In this document: positions 19,260-27,873 of the stretch, in pieces | Position numbering within the stretch: the first letter of the stretch is position 1 | Layout: every line of letters begins with the position of its first letter | Origin: Niallia taxi | Lineage (GTDB): Bacteria > Bacillota > Bacilli > Bacillales > Cytobacillaceae | Length of the DNA: 64,000 nt | Assembly: GCF_004005475.1 (NCBI RefSeq) | Contig: NZ_RZTZ01000003.1 | Span: 395,325 to 459,324, forward strand | Direction: 5' to 3' | The notes under the pieces: model-generated | Database searches by the model: none | Told to the model about the DNA's origin: nothing | The model's input: the letters and a program-made list of their open reading frames with translations, nothing else | Made by a program: the position numbers and the translations under genes

Positions 19260-19742
19260 ATGGAAAAGATCTGCAATGATTATGAAATCAGTGAAAAAAC
19301 ACTTGCCCTAATACCTGCATACAACCTGGAGTACGGCACAATTGCCATGGAGGGAAAAGAGGAATACTACGTTAAGAAAACGCCGCTGGAGCTGATTAAG
19401 CACGCAGCGTTAATCGGCGGAGCAGAATACGATGGACGGCGCTCTTCTATGTCCTTTTTGACAGGGATAAAAAGAAAGGTCCCTATCCCCATTAACCCCC
19501 GTAAAAACATCTATGCCTTCCCGACACAGTCACCAAGTCAAATGGACTGCCACTGGATATTTTTCTCCCATGTAAATCTTATTTCTGCTGCTGCCTCTGT
19601 TACAAATAAAGAGACGACGGTTTTGTTTCAAAATGGCCAAAAACTGCAGCTAAAGGCATCCCCTCATACACTTGATAAGCAGATGTACAGAACATGGATG
19701 TGTGTGAAAGCACTGAGCGGCGATCTCCCTGTAATGCCATAA
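19260..19742 (+). CDS. comK: ComK family competence transcription factor
   Basis: ATG at 19260 is nine bases after AAGGAG; an ATG at 19254 is only three bases away and less likely. The 160-residue protein aligns with ComK: EYYVKKTPLELIKHA, GAEYDGRRSSM, NPRKNIYAFPTQSPS and CHWIFFSHV. ComK binds paired AT boxes (AAAAN5TTTT) and switches on DNA uptake. It is shorter than B. subtilis ComK (192), lacking part of the C-terminal tail that MecA recognises there, so its turnover may differ. An A-run followed by a T-run lies near 19190. Confidence 0.8.
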   Translation: MEKICNDYEISEKTLALIPAYNLEYGTIAMEGKEEYYVKKTPLELIKHAALIGGAEYDGRRSSMSFLTGIKRKVPIPINPRKNIYAFPTQSPSQMDCHWIFFSHVNLISAAASVTNKETTVLFQNGQKLQLKASPHTLDKQMYRTWMCVKALSGDLPVMP

Positions 19743-19804
19743 TTCCTTGCCAACCATAATAAAATCAGTTATTAATGGTATAAAGTGTTGATTAGGAGGA
19801 ATAT

Positions 19805-20227
19805 ATGGCAGATATTATTCGGTTTATCGCAGCAATTATGAACGAAATACATGACATAATCATGAATGCAGCCGTCCATCTTGGCTTACAAGCTACAGAT
19901 AAGGATTTGCATCTTTGGATTATCGGCATCATCGGTATCCTTTCCTTTTTCATTGTTCATTTTATCTTCAAAAGGCTCGCCAAATGGAGCATCACAATCA
20001 TTTCCTTCATCTATACCTTCACACTCATCCTAGTCCTTGTCTTCGCAATCGAAATACAGCAAGGCATCACAGGCAGAGGCAATATGGAATTCCAAGATGC
20101 AGTTGTCGGCATTTACGGGTTTTTACTGTTTTTCGCTATATATGTGATATATAGAATTATCTCTTTTGCTATTAGGAGAGCATCAACGAAAAAGGCAAAG
20201 GCTGGGCGGACGAGAAGATCTCCATAA
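19805..20227 (+). CDS. Hypothetical membrane protein
   Basis: A 140-residue protein with an amphipathic N-terminus, three hydrophobic helices (about residues 37-55, 63-85, 98-120) and a Lys/Arg-rich tail ending RTRRSP. AGGAGG precedes the ATG. I do not recognise the family. It follows comK by 62 bases in the same direction and ends at a strong terminator, so co-transcription is possible. Confidence 0.6.
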   Translation: MADIIRFIAAIMNEIHDIIMNAAVHLGLQATDKDLHLWIIGIIGILSFFIVHFIFKRLAKWSITIISFIYTFTLILVLVFAIEIQQGITGRGNMEFQDAVVGIYGFLLFFAIYVIYRIISFAIRRASTKKAKAGRTRRSP

Positions 20228-20240
20228 GTATAAAAGCCCA

Positions 20241-20283
20241 AAAAGCACTTTCACTTGAATTTTAAGTGAAAGTGCTTTTTTTA
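20241..20283 (+). terminator. Intrinsic terminator
   Basis: A long perfect stem (AAAAGCACTTTCACTT with its complement) and a run of seven Ts. Confidence 0.9.
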
Positions 20284-20383
20284 ATCCATCAGGAATCTTT
20301 TACTATTACAATCTATTTAAAATCCTCCGATAGAATAGAAAACAAGTTTTTATTTGGTTTTATTCAGGAAGGATGAACGACAA

Positions 20384-23300
20384 TTGAGGAAAATAATTTC
20401 TGGGGTGTCTGCGATTTTTTTACTCTTTTCCGTGCCTTGCAGTGCTTTTGCCCAATCCTCTGAGGAAACTTCCTTGAGAGTGGCGGCTGTTAGCACTAGC
20501 TTGAACAGGAATATGATTCCGCGCCTTGATACAAGCAAAAGCTTTGATTTTGACAGTGCTGAGGATTATCCGCTCATTAGAGATGGTGCAGTTGTTGGAA
20601 GCTTAACAGACAGTGGCGGCAGCATGAATGCGATTACTTATATTGGTGTAACTTCGTCTGAAACAATGGATTCTGCGATGGATATGCATCTTTCTCTGCA
20701 AAACGACAGTACGATAAAGGACGACTTTCTGGCAATTGAATTTTATACAAACAATAACGGTTCAATGTCGTATATTGGAGGCGTTTCAAAGGACATGTCT
20801 TCCTCGTTCGGAAACATGAAGCTCGATATTAGTGTTCCTAAATCGCTTTATCATGATAGTCCCTATATATACATCCGGCTTGGTATCTCCAAGACCCCGT
20901 CTGATTTATATTATACGGACACTATTTACTTTAAGGTAACAAATCCTTTTTATACTGGAACAGCGTTGAACACCAGCAACGGGACAAGCTATTACAGCTT
21001 AATCAACAATGAATCGACGAATGCCTATGTGAGTGAAAGTACAGGCTCATTGGAAATAAACAATGACGAATATTCGCTTAACAGAAATCACGGCAAAGAA
21101 GCGTATATGCTTGATTATGTTATTCCATTCGATTCAGAGGATGCAGATAAAGTAACAGCACGCAATAATAGATCCGTTCTTGCCTCCTATGAAGAAGGTG
21201 ACAGTAAATCCTTTTGGGTCACAAATATGGAAACAGAGCAAAATTACCAGCTAACAGCAAAACTCCTGTACAGCGGCACACACAATAATGTATGGGTATA
21301 CAATAATGAGATAACAGCGGAGGAGGCTGCACAGCTTGGCGAGGAATTTGATGATTCTATTCACAGTACAGTGACAGCTAATTTTGGGAACGAATCAGAT
21401 GTTAATAATGATGGAAAGGTTAACATTCTTACATTTGATATTCAGGACGGCTTTGATGGCACAGGCGGTTTTGTTGCAGGCTACTTTTCACCTGTCGATT
21501 TATATAATTACACAAACTCAAATAAGTCAGAGATTTTCTACCTTGATACGTACCCGCTCATGGAAAAATCCGGCGGTGAACCAGATGTCTCAGAAGCCTA
21601 TATGACACTTGCCCACGAGTTCCAGCATATGGTCAGCTATAATCAAAACGTGTTCGTTCAAGGAACAACACAGCTAGACACATGGCTTGATGAAGGCATG
21701 TCGATGGCAGCAGAGCAAATGTACTCAAAGAATGTCCTGCAAAGCAGAATTGATTATTATAACACCAGCACAAGCATTACAGCAGGACAGTCCTTACTTA
21801 ACTGGGATTATTATGGAGACACATTAGCAAACTATTCCCTCTCCTACTTGTTCCTGCAATACTTGAAATACCAGGCAGGACAAGGTGACAGCATCTTTAA
21901 GGAAATCATTGCAGACACAAACAGCAGTTACAAAGCTGTTGAGAATATCATCCATAAATACATCGACCCAAGTTTGTCGTTCGGTCAATTTATGACGAAC
22001 TTTCGGGCTGCACTTGTATTAAAGAAGGATTCTGGTCCGTATGGCTTTAACGGTGTCCCTGCTTTTGATGCACTAAAGGTGAAGCTGTACAGCGACACAG
22101 GGACACTTTCCTTAAAAGGCGGCGGTGCTGTTGTTATGGCGCTAAGCTCGCCAGAGGACTTTGTTGTACCAACAGCAAAGGGTGGAGATATAACTTATAC
22201 CATGCTGACAAGCGGAAACAGCTCAGCCGTACCGACGACACCAACTGTTTATGCAATAGCAGATACGGATACGAAATTAAGTGGAATTGCCGAGCCGTAC
22301 ACCACGATTAAAATCACAGCAAATGGCAGCCTTATTGGCAGCGGTACAGCAGCAAGCAATGGCATCTTCCAAATAACGATTCCGAAGCAAAAGGCTGGCA
22401 CAAAGCTTGCGGTCTATGCGGTCAATGCAACGGGCAGCAGCAGTTCACAGGCAGTTATTGCTGTGCAAGACAAAACAGCACCTGCCAAGCCGTACGTTAG
22501 CTCTGTCAGCGATGCCCAAACAGCCGTTACAGGAACCGCTGAGGCAGGTGCCACTGTACAAGTCCGTTCAGGCTATACGACAATCGGAAAGGCAACAGCA
22601 GATGACAAGGGTGTGTTTAAGGTAGCTATCTCCAAGCAAAAGGCTGGCGTAAAGCTATATGTGAATGCAACAGACAAAGCTGGTAATAAAGGAATGGACA
22701 CAACAGTCACGGTTATCGACAAGACTCCACCTGCAAAGCCAAAGGTGATAACTGTTATTGATACATCAACAGCGATGACTGGCAGTGCCGAAGCAGGTTC
22801 TATCATACAAATACGGTCAGGCAATACGATAATGGCAAAAGGAACAGTTAGTGCAAATGGCGGCTATCTCGTTCCGATTGCAAAGCAGAAGGCAGGTACA
22901 AAGCTTTCTGTCAGTGCAACGGATAAAGCTGGCAATAAGAGTGAGGAAACCATTGTCACCGTTTTGGACAAGACACCACCAAGCAAGCCAAGTGTTACCT
23001 CGATAAGTGATTTAACAACCTATGTGACAGGCAAAACAGAAGCAAAGGCAAAGGTGTATGTTAAAAGAGGCAGCACAACACTTGGAAGTGCAACGGCAGA
23101 CAGTAAGGGCGCCTATAAAGTTAAAATAGCCAAACAAAAGGCTGGCACGTATTTAACGGTGTACGCAGAGGATGCTGCTTATAATAAAAGCAGTTCCGTA
23201 TCTATTAAGGTAGCAGACAAAACAGCACCTGGCATACCAAGTGCAAAAACAGTCACATATAAATCGACGAGCATCTCTGGCAGTGCGGAGAAATATGCGA

Positions 23301-23467
23301 TTGTATATGTATACAGAGGCAGCAAGTATTTAGGGAAAGCCTCTGTCAGCTCCAAAGGAACCTATACTGTAAGAATCAGCAAGCAGAAAAAAGGCACCAC
23401 CTTGAAGCTGTACGCAAAAGACAAGGCAGGCAACAAAAGTAATTACCGGACAATCAAAGTAAAATAG
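20384..23467 (+). CDS. Secreted M30-like zinc metalloprotease with five Ig-like repeats
   Basis: TTG at 20384 gives a clean signal peptide (MRKIISGVSAIFLLFSVPCS, cleavage after AFA); AGGAAGG is 11 bases upstream. In the 1027-residue protein H411, E412 and H415 form the HEFQH zinc motif, with a glutamate in WLDEGMS at 437, the arrangement of M30 hyicolysin-like peptidases. From about residue 619 to the end are five tandem Big-type Ig-like repeats of about 82 residues, each with a KQKAG-T-L-V-A core and ending D-AGNKS. They probably bind the cell envelope. It should be secreted or wall-associated; the substrate is unknown. Confidence 0.8.
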   Translation: MRKIISGVSAIFLLFSVPCSAFAQSSEETSLRVAAVSTSLNRNMIPRLDTSKSFDFDSAEDYPLIRDGAVVGSLTDSGGSMNAITYIGVTSSETMDSAMDMHLSLQNDSTIKDDFLAIEFYTNNNGSMSYIGGVSKDMSSSFGNMKLDISVPKSLYHDSPYIYIRLGISKTPSDLYYTDTIYFKVTNPFYTGTALNTSNGTSYYSLINNESTNAYVSESTGSLEINNDEYSLNRNHGKEAYMLDYVIPFDSEDADKVTARNNRSVLASYEEGDSKSFWVTNMETEQNYQLTAKLLYSGTHNNVWVYNNEITAEEAAQLGEEFDDSIHSTVTANFGNESDVNNDGKVNILTFDIQDGFDGTGGFVAGYFSPVDLYNYTNSNKSEIFYLDTYPLMEKSGGEPDVSEAYMTLAHEFQHMVSYNQNVFVQGTTQLDTWLDEGMSMAAEQMYSKNVLQSRIDYYNTSTSITAGQSLLNWDYYGDTLANYSLSYLFLQYLKYQAGQGDSIFKEIIADTNSSYKAVENIIHKYIDPSLSFGQFMTNFRAALVLKKDSGPYGFNGVPAFDALKVKLYSDTGTLSLKGGGAVVMALSSPEDFVVPTAKGGDITYTMLTSGNSSAVPTTPTVYAIADTDTKLSGIAEPYTTIKITANGSLIGSGTAASNGIFQITIPKQKAGTKLAVYAVNATGSSSSQAVIAVQDKTAPAKPYVSSVSDAQTAVTGTAEAGATVQVRSGYTTIGKATADDKGVFKVAISKQKAGVKLYVNATDKAGNKGMDTTVTVIDKTPPAKPKVITVIDTSTAMTGSAEAGSIIQIRSGNTIMAKGTVSANGGYLVPIAKQKAGTKLSVSATDKAGNKSEETIVTVLDKTPPSKPSVTSISDLTTYVTGKTEAKAKVYVKRGSTTLGSATADSKGAYKVKIAKQKAGTYLTVYAEDAAYNKSSSVSIKVADKTAPGIPSAKTVTYKSTSISGSAEKYAIVYVYRGSKYLGKASVSSKGTYTVRISKQKKGTTLKLYAKDKAGNKSNYRTIKVK

Positions 23468-23508
23468 AAAAAGGCGTTCTGAAAACAGCTTCAGAACGCC
23501 TTTTCTTT
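23468..23508 (+). terminator. Terminator of the metalloprotease gene
   Basis: AAAAGGCGTTCTGAA pairs with TTCAGAACGCCTTTT. Confidence 0.88.
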
Positions 23509-23549
23509 ACTTTTAAACAAACGTTTGATTAATACTGCCTGACCAGCAA

Positions 23550-23586
23550 AAAACGAAGCCTCTCTGCTAGAAGCTTCGTTTTTTTA
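23550..23586 (-). terminator. Terminator of the sortase operon
   Basis: AACGAAGC pairs with GCTTCGTT across a loop, with T-runs on both strands; it lies immediately beyond the sortase stop. Confidence 0.8.
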
Positions 23587-24249
23587 TCAGCTATTAAGCT
23601 CCTCCTCTACTAAATCAGCAACAAGAATATATCGTCTAGGTGCGTCACCGATATAGTTGAACGGGTAGCAGGTTGTAACGGTCAAGGTTGCTTTTGGCTT
23701 TGGCACTATAACAGTACGGTCATCCTTATCAACAATCCTTACCCTTTTCACTTTATACGTGAATTCACCAGCAGATGTCTTCACTGTCAGCAGATCGCCT
23801 TTACCGACTTCGCCAAGCCGTCTGAACACAGTATCCCTGTGTCCAGACAAAACAGTGTTGTCATTCTCACCAGGCATTACACTGCCGGCAAAATGACCAA
23901 CACCCTTTTCTAACTCGTCCTCATCTGTTCCGTGAATAATCGGCAAAACAGCATCAAGCTTCGGAATAATGAGCTCCCCCATATTCTCCCCTACTGCCGG
24001 CATTTCTGTATAAAGTGGTTCGCTTTTAGCTGGTTCTTCTTTTTCCTCCTCCTGTGGAGGAGTTTTTTCTTCCTTCGGCAAATCATCTGCCTTCACTTGC
24101 TCTGTCTTATAAAGGAAATAGCCTTTTAAGAAAGGATAAAAATTGGAGCTGGCAACCCAGACTCCAATTAATATGACAGCAGCAGTCAATGAAAGAAGAA
24201 TCCATTGCTTGCGACTATTTCCTCTTCTGTTTTTATTGGCTGCTCGCAT
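23587..24249 (-). CDS. Class D sortase
   Basis: A 220-residue membrane-anchored transpeptidase: N-terminal helix about 16-34, a Lys/Glu-rich linker (about 50-78), and a sortase barrel with catalytic H137 (SGHRD), C194 (TVTTCYP) and the arginine pair 205-206 (APRRYIL). Class D sortases join wall precursors to proteins with an LPXTA-type signal. The gene lies three bases after the acidic surface protein that carries LPNTA, which is almost certainly its dedicated substrate. Confidence 0.88.
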   Translation of the reverse strand: MRAANKNRRGNSRKQWILLSLTAAVILIGVWVASSNFYPFLKGYFLYKTEQVKADDLPKEEKTPPQEEEKEEPAKSEPLYTEMPAVGENMGELIIPKLDAVLPIIHGTDEDELEKGVGHFAGSVMPGENDNTVLSGHRDTVFRRLGEVGKGDLLTVKTSAGEFTYKVKRVRIVDKDDRTVIVPKPKATLTVTTCYPFNYIGDAPRRYILVADLVEEELNS

Positions 24250-24252
24250 TTT

Positions 24253-25431
24253 TTACTGTCCTTTCACCCAAACACGTCTAAACAATACAACACCAGCAAG
24301 AACAATCACAAGTCCGATCATTGTGTTTTGCAGGTAGTCGGATGCTGTGTTTGGCAGCTTTCCGCCTTTAACTGTTTTTTGAACAGCTTTTGTAGAAGCT
24401 TTAACAGGTGTTTCCTTCACAATCTTTTCTGCTTCCTGAAGGTCCTTACCTGTTTCATTGATTAAATCAGAACCAAACAATTCTTTAGTAAGAATAACAT
24501 CAGCAAGGAAATCTCCTTGTTTATTGTATAACTCAATAAGCAAGTCTGCTCCGTTTGTTGAAGTCATTGTCATCATTGCTTGAATAGATAATGGCTGCTT
24601 CACACCATCCTTTACAAGATAATATTTCACATCAAGCTGGAAGATATCAAGCATATCGTTAGAAATATCCAAAAGCTCCGCAATTTGCTCCGCTGTCAGC
24701 TCGTCCGCAGATTCGAAGTCAGCAAATGCCATCATTCTATCACTTAAAGCTAATAATTGATCCTCAAAATCTGGGTTGTTCTCATAAACTGTCATGAAAT
24801 GCTCAAACAATCTTTCCATCTCTTCATCTGTAAGCTGCAAAGATTGGAACAGCTCATCCATTTCTGCTTCTAAATCTGCACCGCCATTGATGTAATAGTC
24901 AACAGTGTAGTCAAGATCTTCGATATAATCATAGTAGTCAATAGACTCGTCAAACTGCTGTAGATATTCTTCTAACTCTGCTTTAGAAGCAAAGCCATAA
25001 TCATCCAACAGCTGCTGAAGATTTTCATCAGTAATTGGCGTACCATAGTCATCTTCTAAATAATAGCCTACAGTCTCATAAAGTTCTTCAGCAAAAATAT
25101 AATATTCACTATCAAGAACGTCTTGTCCCTCTTCTATATCACCATATTCAACAAGAAGCTCATTTAATTCCTCTCTTGTTAAATCATAGTCTGTCATAAT
25201 CGGTTTAATAGATTCCTCTGTTAACGGTGTTCCCAGCTCATCAACAGATTCGAAATAACTCATAGACCAATCTTTGCTTTTCAAATAATCAAGATAATCT
25301 TGTTTCTCCCAGCCTATTTCTGCTAAATATGCTTCGAAATCCTTATCATTAGATCCCATCGCAAATGAAGCCGCAGGCTGAAGGCTTAAAGCCAACAAAA
25401 TAGCCGTTAATAAACATAGTAAACGCTTCAT
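24253..25431 (-). CDS. Processed acidic surface protein with LPNTA sorting signal
   Basis: A 392-residue protein: signal peptide (residues 1-24), a very acidic helical region made of repeats of about 50 residues (G-PLTEE or GTPITDE motifs around 65 and 130), and a C-terminal cell-wall signal with LPNTA near 360, a hydrophobic helix and the basic tail RRVWVKGQ. This is the layout of the 'processed acidic surface protein' family always found beside a class D sortase. Function after anchoring is unknown. GGGGGAA precedes the ATG. It forms a two-gene operon with the sortase. Confidence 0.85.
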   Translation of the reverse strand: MKRLLCLLTAILLALSLQPAASFAMGSNDKDFEAYLAEIGWEKQDYLDYLKSKDWSMSYFESVDELGTPLTEESIKPIMTDYDLTREELNELLVEYGDIEEGQDVLDSEYYIFAEELYETVGYYLEDDYGTPITDENLQQLLDDYGFASKAELEEYLQQFDESIDYYDYIEDLDYTVDYYINGGADLEAEMDELFQSLQLTDEEMERLFEHFMTVYENNPDFEDQLLALSDRMMAFADFESADELTAEQIAELLDISNDMLDIFQLDVKYYLVKDGVKQPLSIQAMMTMTSTNGADLLIELYNKQGDFLADVILTKELFGSDLINETGKDLQEAEKIVKETPVKASTKAVQKTVKGGKLPNTASDYLQNTMIGLVIVLAGVVLFRRVWVKGQ

Positions 25432-25949
25432 TGTTTCCCCCTGAATAATCTATATTTTTGTATTCAATTTATTATACTTGCAGAAAAAGGGAATAGGAAT
25501 AAAAATAATTTGTAAAAATAAAATATTTATGTTGCAATTTTACTAGAGTTCCATACCAAGTAAAAAAAGTATATTTTTTACAAAAACAACCTTAAGAGTA
25601 TCCTTTTCCTATTGTTTAAAAAGCGAGGAAATCCAGTCAGGGTCAGAGGTAAATCTAGTAGCTTCTGTTTTGACTGCCTGCATTTGTAATCTCCATCATT
25701 TTAGTAAGTATATACTTCTTTCATTGAACATTTTCAATTTACCATATCAGCACAACTACTCCGTGAACACTTTTCTTTTAGTTGCATTGAACATTTTCAG
25801 ACAACCAAGCATATTCTAACTCTTGAGCATAAAGAAAAGCCCCCAAAATGCTCGGAGCTTCTCAAAAAAATATTTGCACCTAATACGCCAAAATGACATA
25901 GAATACATCCTGGGCATAGGCAAATAACGCCAAAGTACATAGGAACCCT
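25432..25949. other. Intergenic region with IS21-end-like repeats
   Basis: No gene seen. CATTGAACATTTTCA occurs twice (25722-25736 and 25785-25799), with the related GTGAACACTTTTC between them at about 25763. The pattern resembles the multiple TGAACA-type repeats at the ends of IS21-family elements such as the one at 36939-39384, so this may be an IS end remnant. Confidence 0.35.
25831..25860 (-). terminator. Weak terminator of the gene at 25950
   Basis: On the minus strand AAGCTCC pairs with GGGGGCTT (one mismatch) and TTCTTT follows. Confidence 0.4.
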
Positions 25950-26096
25950 CTACCGGATACGTTGCCCTACATTGCTATTCAGCTTTGCCAATTCAGACTC
26001 TAACAGGCTCATCAATTCCTTCATTGTTGCACCCTCATTGCCTTTATTGTATACACTCAGCAATAATGTCTTGAATTCCTCTTTATTGTCAGCCAT
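25950..26096 (-). CDS. Small hypothetical protein (48 aa)
   Basis: The start is placed at ATG 26096 (MADNKEEFKTLLLSVYNKG) because GGAG lies seven bases upstream. The acidic product looks mostly helical (KELMSLLESELAKLN) and soluble. I do not recognise the family. Confidence 0.5.
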   Translation of the reverse strand: MADNKEEFKTLLLSVYNKGNEGATMKELMSLLESELAKLNSNVGQRIR

Positions 26097-26283
26097 GTGA
26101 TCGCTCCATTTTGATTTATTTATTTCAAAAGGCAGGTCTAAACAGTAAATATTTAATATCATATGCCCGTTACAAGCGGAACGTTATCTTGTGATAAGCC
26201 CTTTCCTTTAACAATGTGCCTAATTCCCTTTTTCTTTCCCATATTTCTAGGCTGCTAAACTGGTAGCTTGCTCAAATACAAGC

Positions 26284-26335
26284 AAAAAAACAGCAAATAA
26301 TTGCCGCTTAATGGTGCGGGTAGTTATTTGCTGCT
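26284..26335 (-). terminator. Terminator overlapping the stop codon of the gene at 26324
   Basis: CAGCAAATAA pairs with TTATTTGCTG; on the minus strand a run of seven Ts follows. The stem includes the stop codon. Confidence 0.8.
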
Positions 26336-26620
26336 TTTTAGGTGACTTTTTTTCCGTTGAAGAATGACAAGTACAGAGGAAATGGTGAAGCCAATTAACA
26401 ATGCAAGAACGGCAGCACCAATATAAAATGGGGCAGACGGCCAGTAGTGGTTTACATAGAAGATAAAACAGGACACAACGAAAAGCACAGCTAAAAACAA
26501 TTCAAACAATAAGGCAACAAACAGAAAAGCCAAGTACGGGATGATAATCCCTTTATGTGAGACATGCTGTAAAGTGATGCCCTGCCACCAAAGCTCTCCA
26601 AGACGGCTGAAGCCTTTCAT
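26324..26620 (-). CDS. Hypothetical membrane protein (two helices)
   Basis: A 98-residue protein with two long hydrophobic helices (about residues 26-55 and 64-88) and a basic tail ending HLKSSK. No family recognised. Single-gene unit. Confidence 0.55.
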   Translation of the reverse strand: MKGFSRLGELWWQGITLQHVSHKGIIIPYLAFLFVALLFELFLAVLFVVSCFIFYVNHYWPSAPFYIGAAVLALLIGFTISSVLVILQRKKSHLKSSK

Positions 26621-26700
26621 CTTCCATCACCCTCAATAATATTGTTCATTCATTGTATGTTGGGTTTGAGGGAGATTTTCCTTAGTTGCTTTAAATTTTA

Positions 26701-27267
26701 TTAATTAATTTTTATTTTCAATATTTCTTCCACGCTTTGTCTATTTGTATCAAATATAATATAGACTTCGCTAATATCTTCTACGGCACTCACTGCATCT
26801 ACATCATTAAAGGATGCCTTTTCAGATAGTTCCTTAAGTGATGATAACTTATTTTTCACCCTAACAATGGAATCATACTCCATATATTTATATACAATTT
26901 CTAAATCAGAGCTTACTAGTTTATGATAAAAATGCTGTAAATCTTGTTGTATTTGCGAATTCCTAACAGAGCATTTCACATCAGATTCTGTTATGTTAGC
27001 AATCTCATCTAAAATATTTTCAGATGTATCGATTAGCTCTTCAAGAACATGCAATCTTTCTTTAGACACTTCTAAAAACTGGATAAAAATTCGTCGTTCT
27101 ATTCTTTCCTTCACTATGTAGCATGTTAATAGTGTTGCTAGACAAGCCACTACAACGCCAACTATTCCGCCAACTAATACATTAAGTATGTAAAAAAGCA
27201 TCCATATCCAACATAAAAGAAGAGTAAAAATAATTGCATATCCCTTATAGGATCTCATTTTTCTCAA
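26701..27267 (-). CDS. Hypothetical membrane-anchored coiled-coil protein
   Basis: A 188-residue protein with two adjacent N-terminal helices (about residues 10-28 and 31-52) and a long acidic, probably coiled-coil cytosolic region (LEVSKERLHVLEELIDTSEN and onward). No family recognised. It is divergent from the SinI-like gene at 27555. Confidence 0.55.
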   Translation of the reverse strand: MRKMRSYKGYAIIFTLLLCWIWMLFYILNVLVGGIVGVVVACLATLLTCYIVKERIERRIFIQFLEVSKERLHVLEELIDTSENILDEIANITESDVKCSVRNSQIQQDLQHFYHKLVSSDLEIVYKYMEYDSIVRVKNKLSSLKELSEKASFNDVDAVSAVEDISEVYIIFDTNRQSVEEILKIKIN

Positions 27268-27554
27268 TTTACCACCTCCTGCGTTTATACTTTTAGTAGA
27301 ATATTGAACTTAATACAAATTATAACATTTTTGTAATCGTTTCTTCATTTGATTTCTCCTTCTATTAAACTAAAAAGTCATGCGATTATATGTTGGACGA
27401 TTTATTACTGGCGACCCAATATAAAGCATGCTAATAAAGACATTGGTTACTATGCTACCATGCTTCTGTAGAATAATGTCGAACTTTTTTTCTTTATCTA
27501 AGTAACTATTTAACGTATGATTAATACTGTGACAAAATACCTATAGGAGATTAT

Positions 27555-27683
27555 ATGTTGAATTCTATAAAAGACAATCAAGAGCTAGATACCGATTGGA
27601 TAGAATTGATTACATATGCTAAGGAGATAGGTATGTCCATAGATAATATTAGAAAGATTCTCACTATACTTAAACCTTCTTAA
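27555..27683 (+). CDS. SinI/SlrA-like antirepressor peptide
   Basis: A 42-residue product. Residues 11-36 (LDTDWIELITYAKEIGMS then IDNIRKIL) match the SinI dimerisation domain: L-D-x-x-W-x-x-L-(x)4-AK-(x)4-G/S-(x)5-IRK-(F/Y)L. B. subtilis SinI and SlrA pair with SinR through this helical hairpin and release it from eps and tapA promoters. AGGAGA is five bases before the ATG. No sinR-like partner is adjacent; target repressors would be elsewhere. Two EPS loci in the window make a matrix-control role plausible, though this is inference. Confidence 0.75.
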   Translation: MLNSIKDNQELDTDWIELITYAKEIGMSIDNIRKILTILKPS

Positions 27684-27721
27684 GGTTCTTTTTAGCATAA
27701 TAGTCAATCACCAACTGCTTG

Positions 27722-27754
27722 CTCTCCCTTCCATAAGGAAAGGAGAGTTTTTTT
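27722..27754 (+). terminator. Terminator of the SinI-like gene
   Basis: CTCTCC-TTCC pairs with GGAA-GGAGAG (one mismatch) and seven Ts follow. Confidence 0.88.
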
Positions 27755-27780
27755 ATTTATGTTTCATAACGCATTGAAAA

Positions 27781-27806
27781 AAGCAGGAAGATTATCTCCT
27801 GCTTTT
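27781..27806 (-). terminator. Probable terminator of the PTS/aldolase operon
   Basis: AAAGCAGGA pairs with TCCTGCTTT across six bases; it lies about 70 bases past the last aldolase stop, with T-rich flanks on the minus side. Confidence 0.6.
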
Positions 27807-27873
27807 ACTGTTATTATTTTTGTGACTTTTTTCACAAATGTTAGTCACTTTATATAAGTCCTTTTATTATTAC

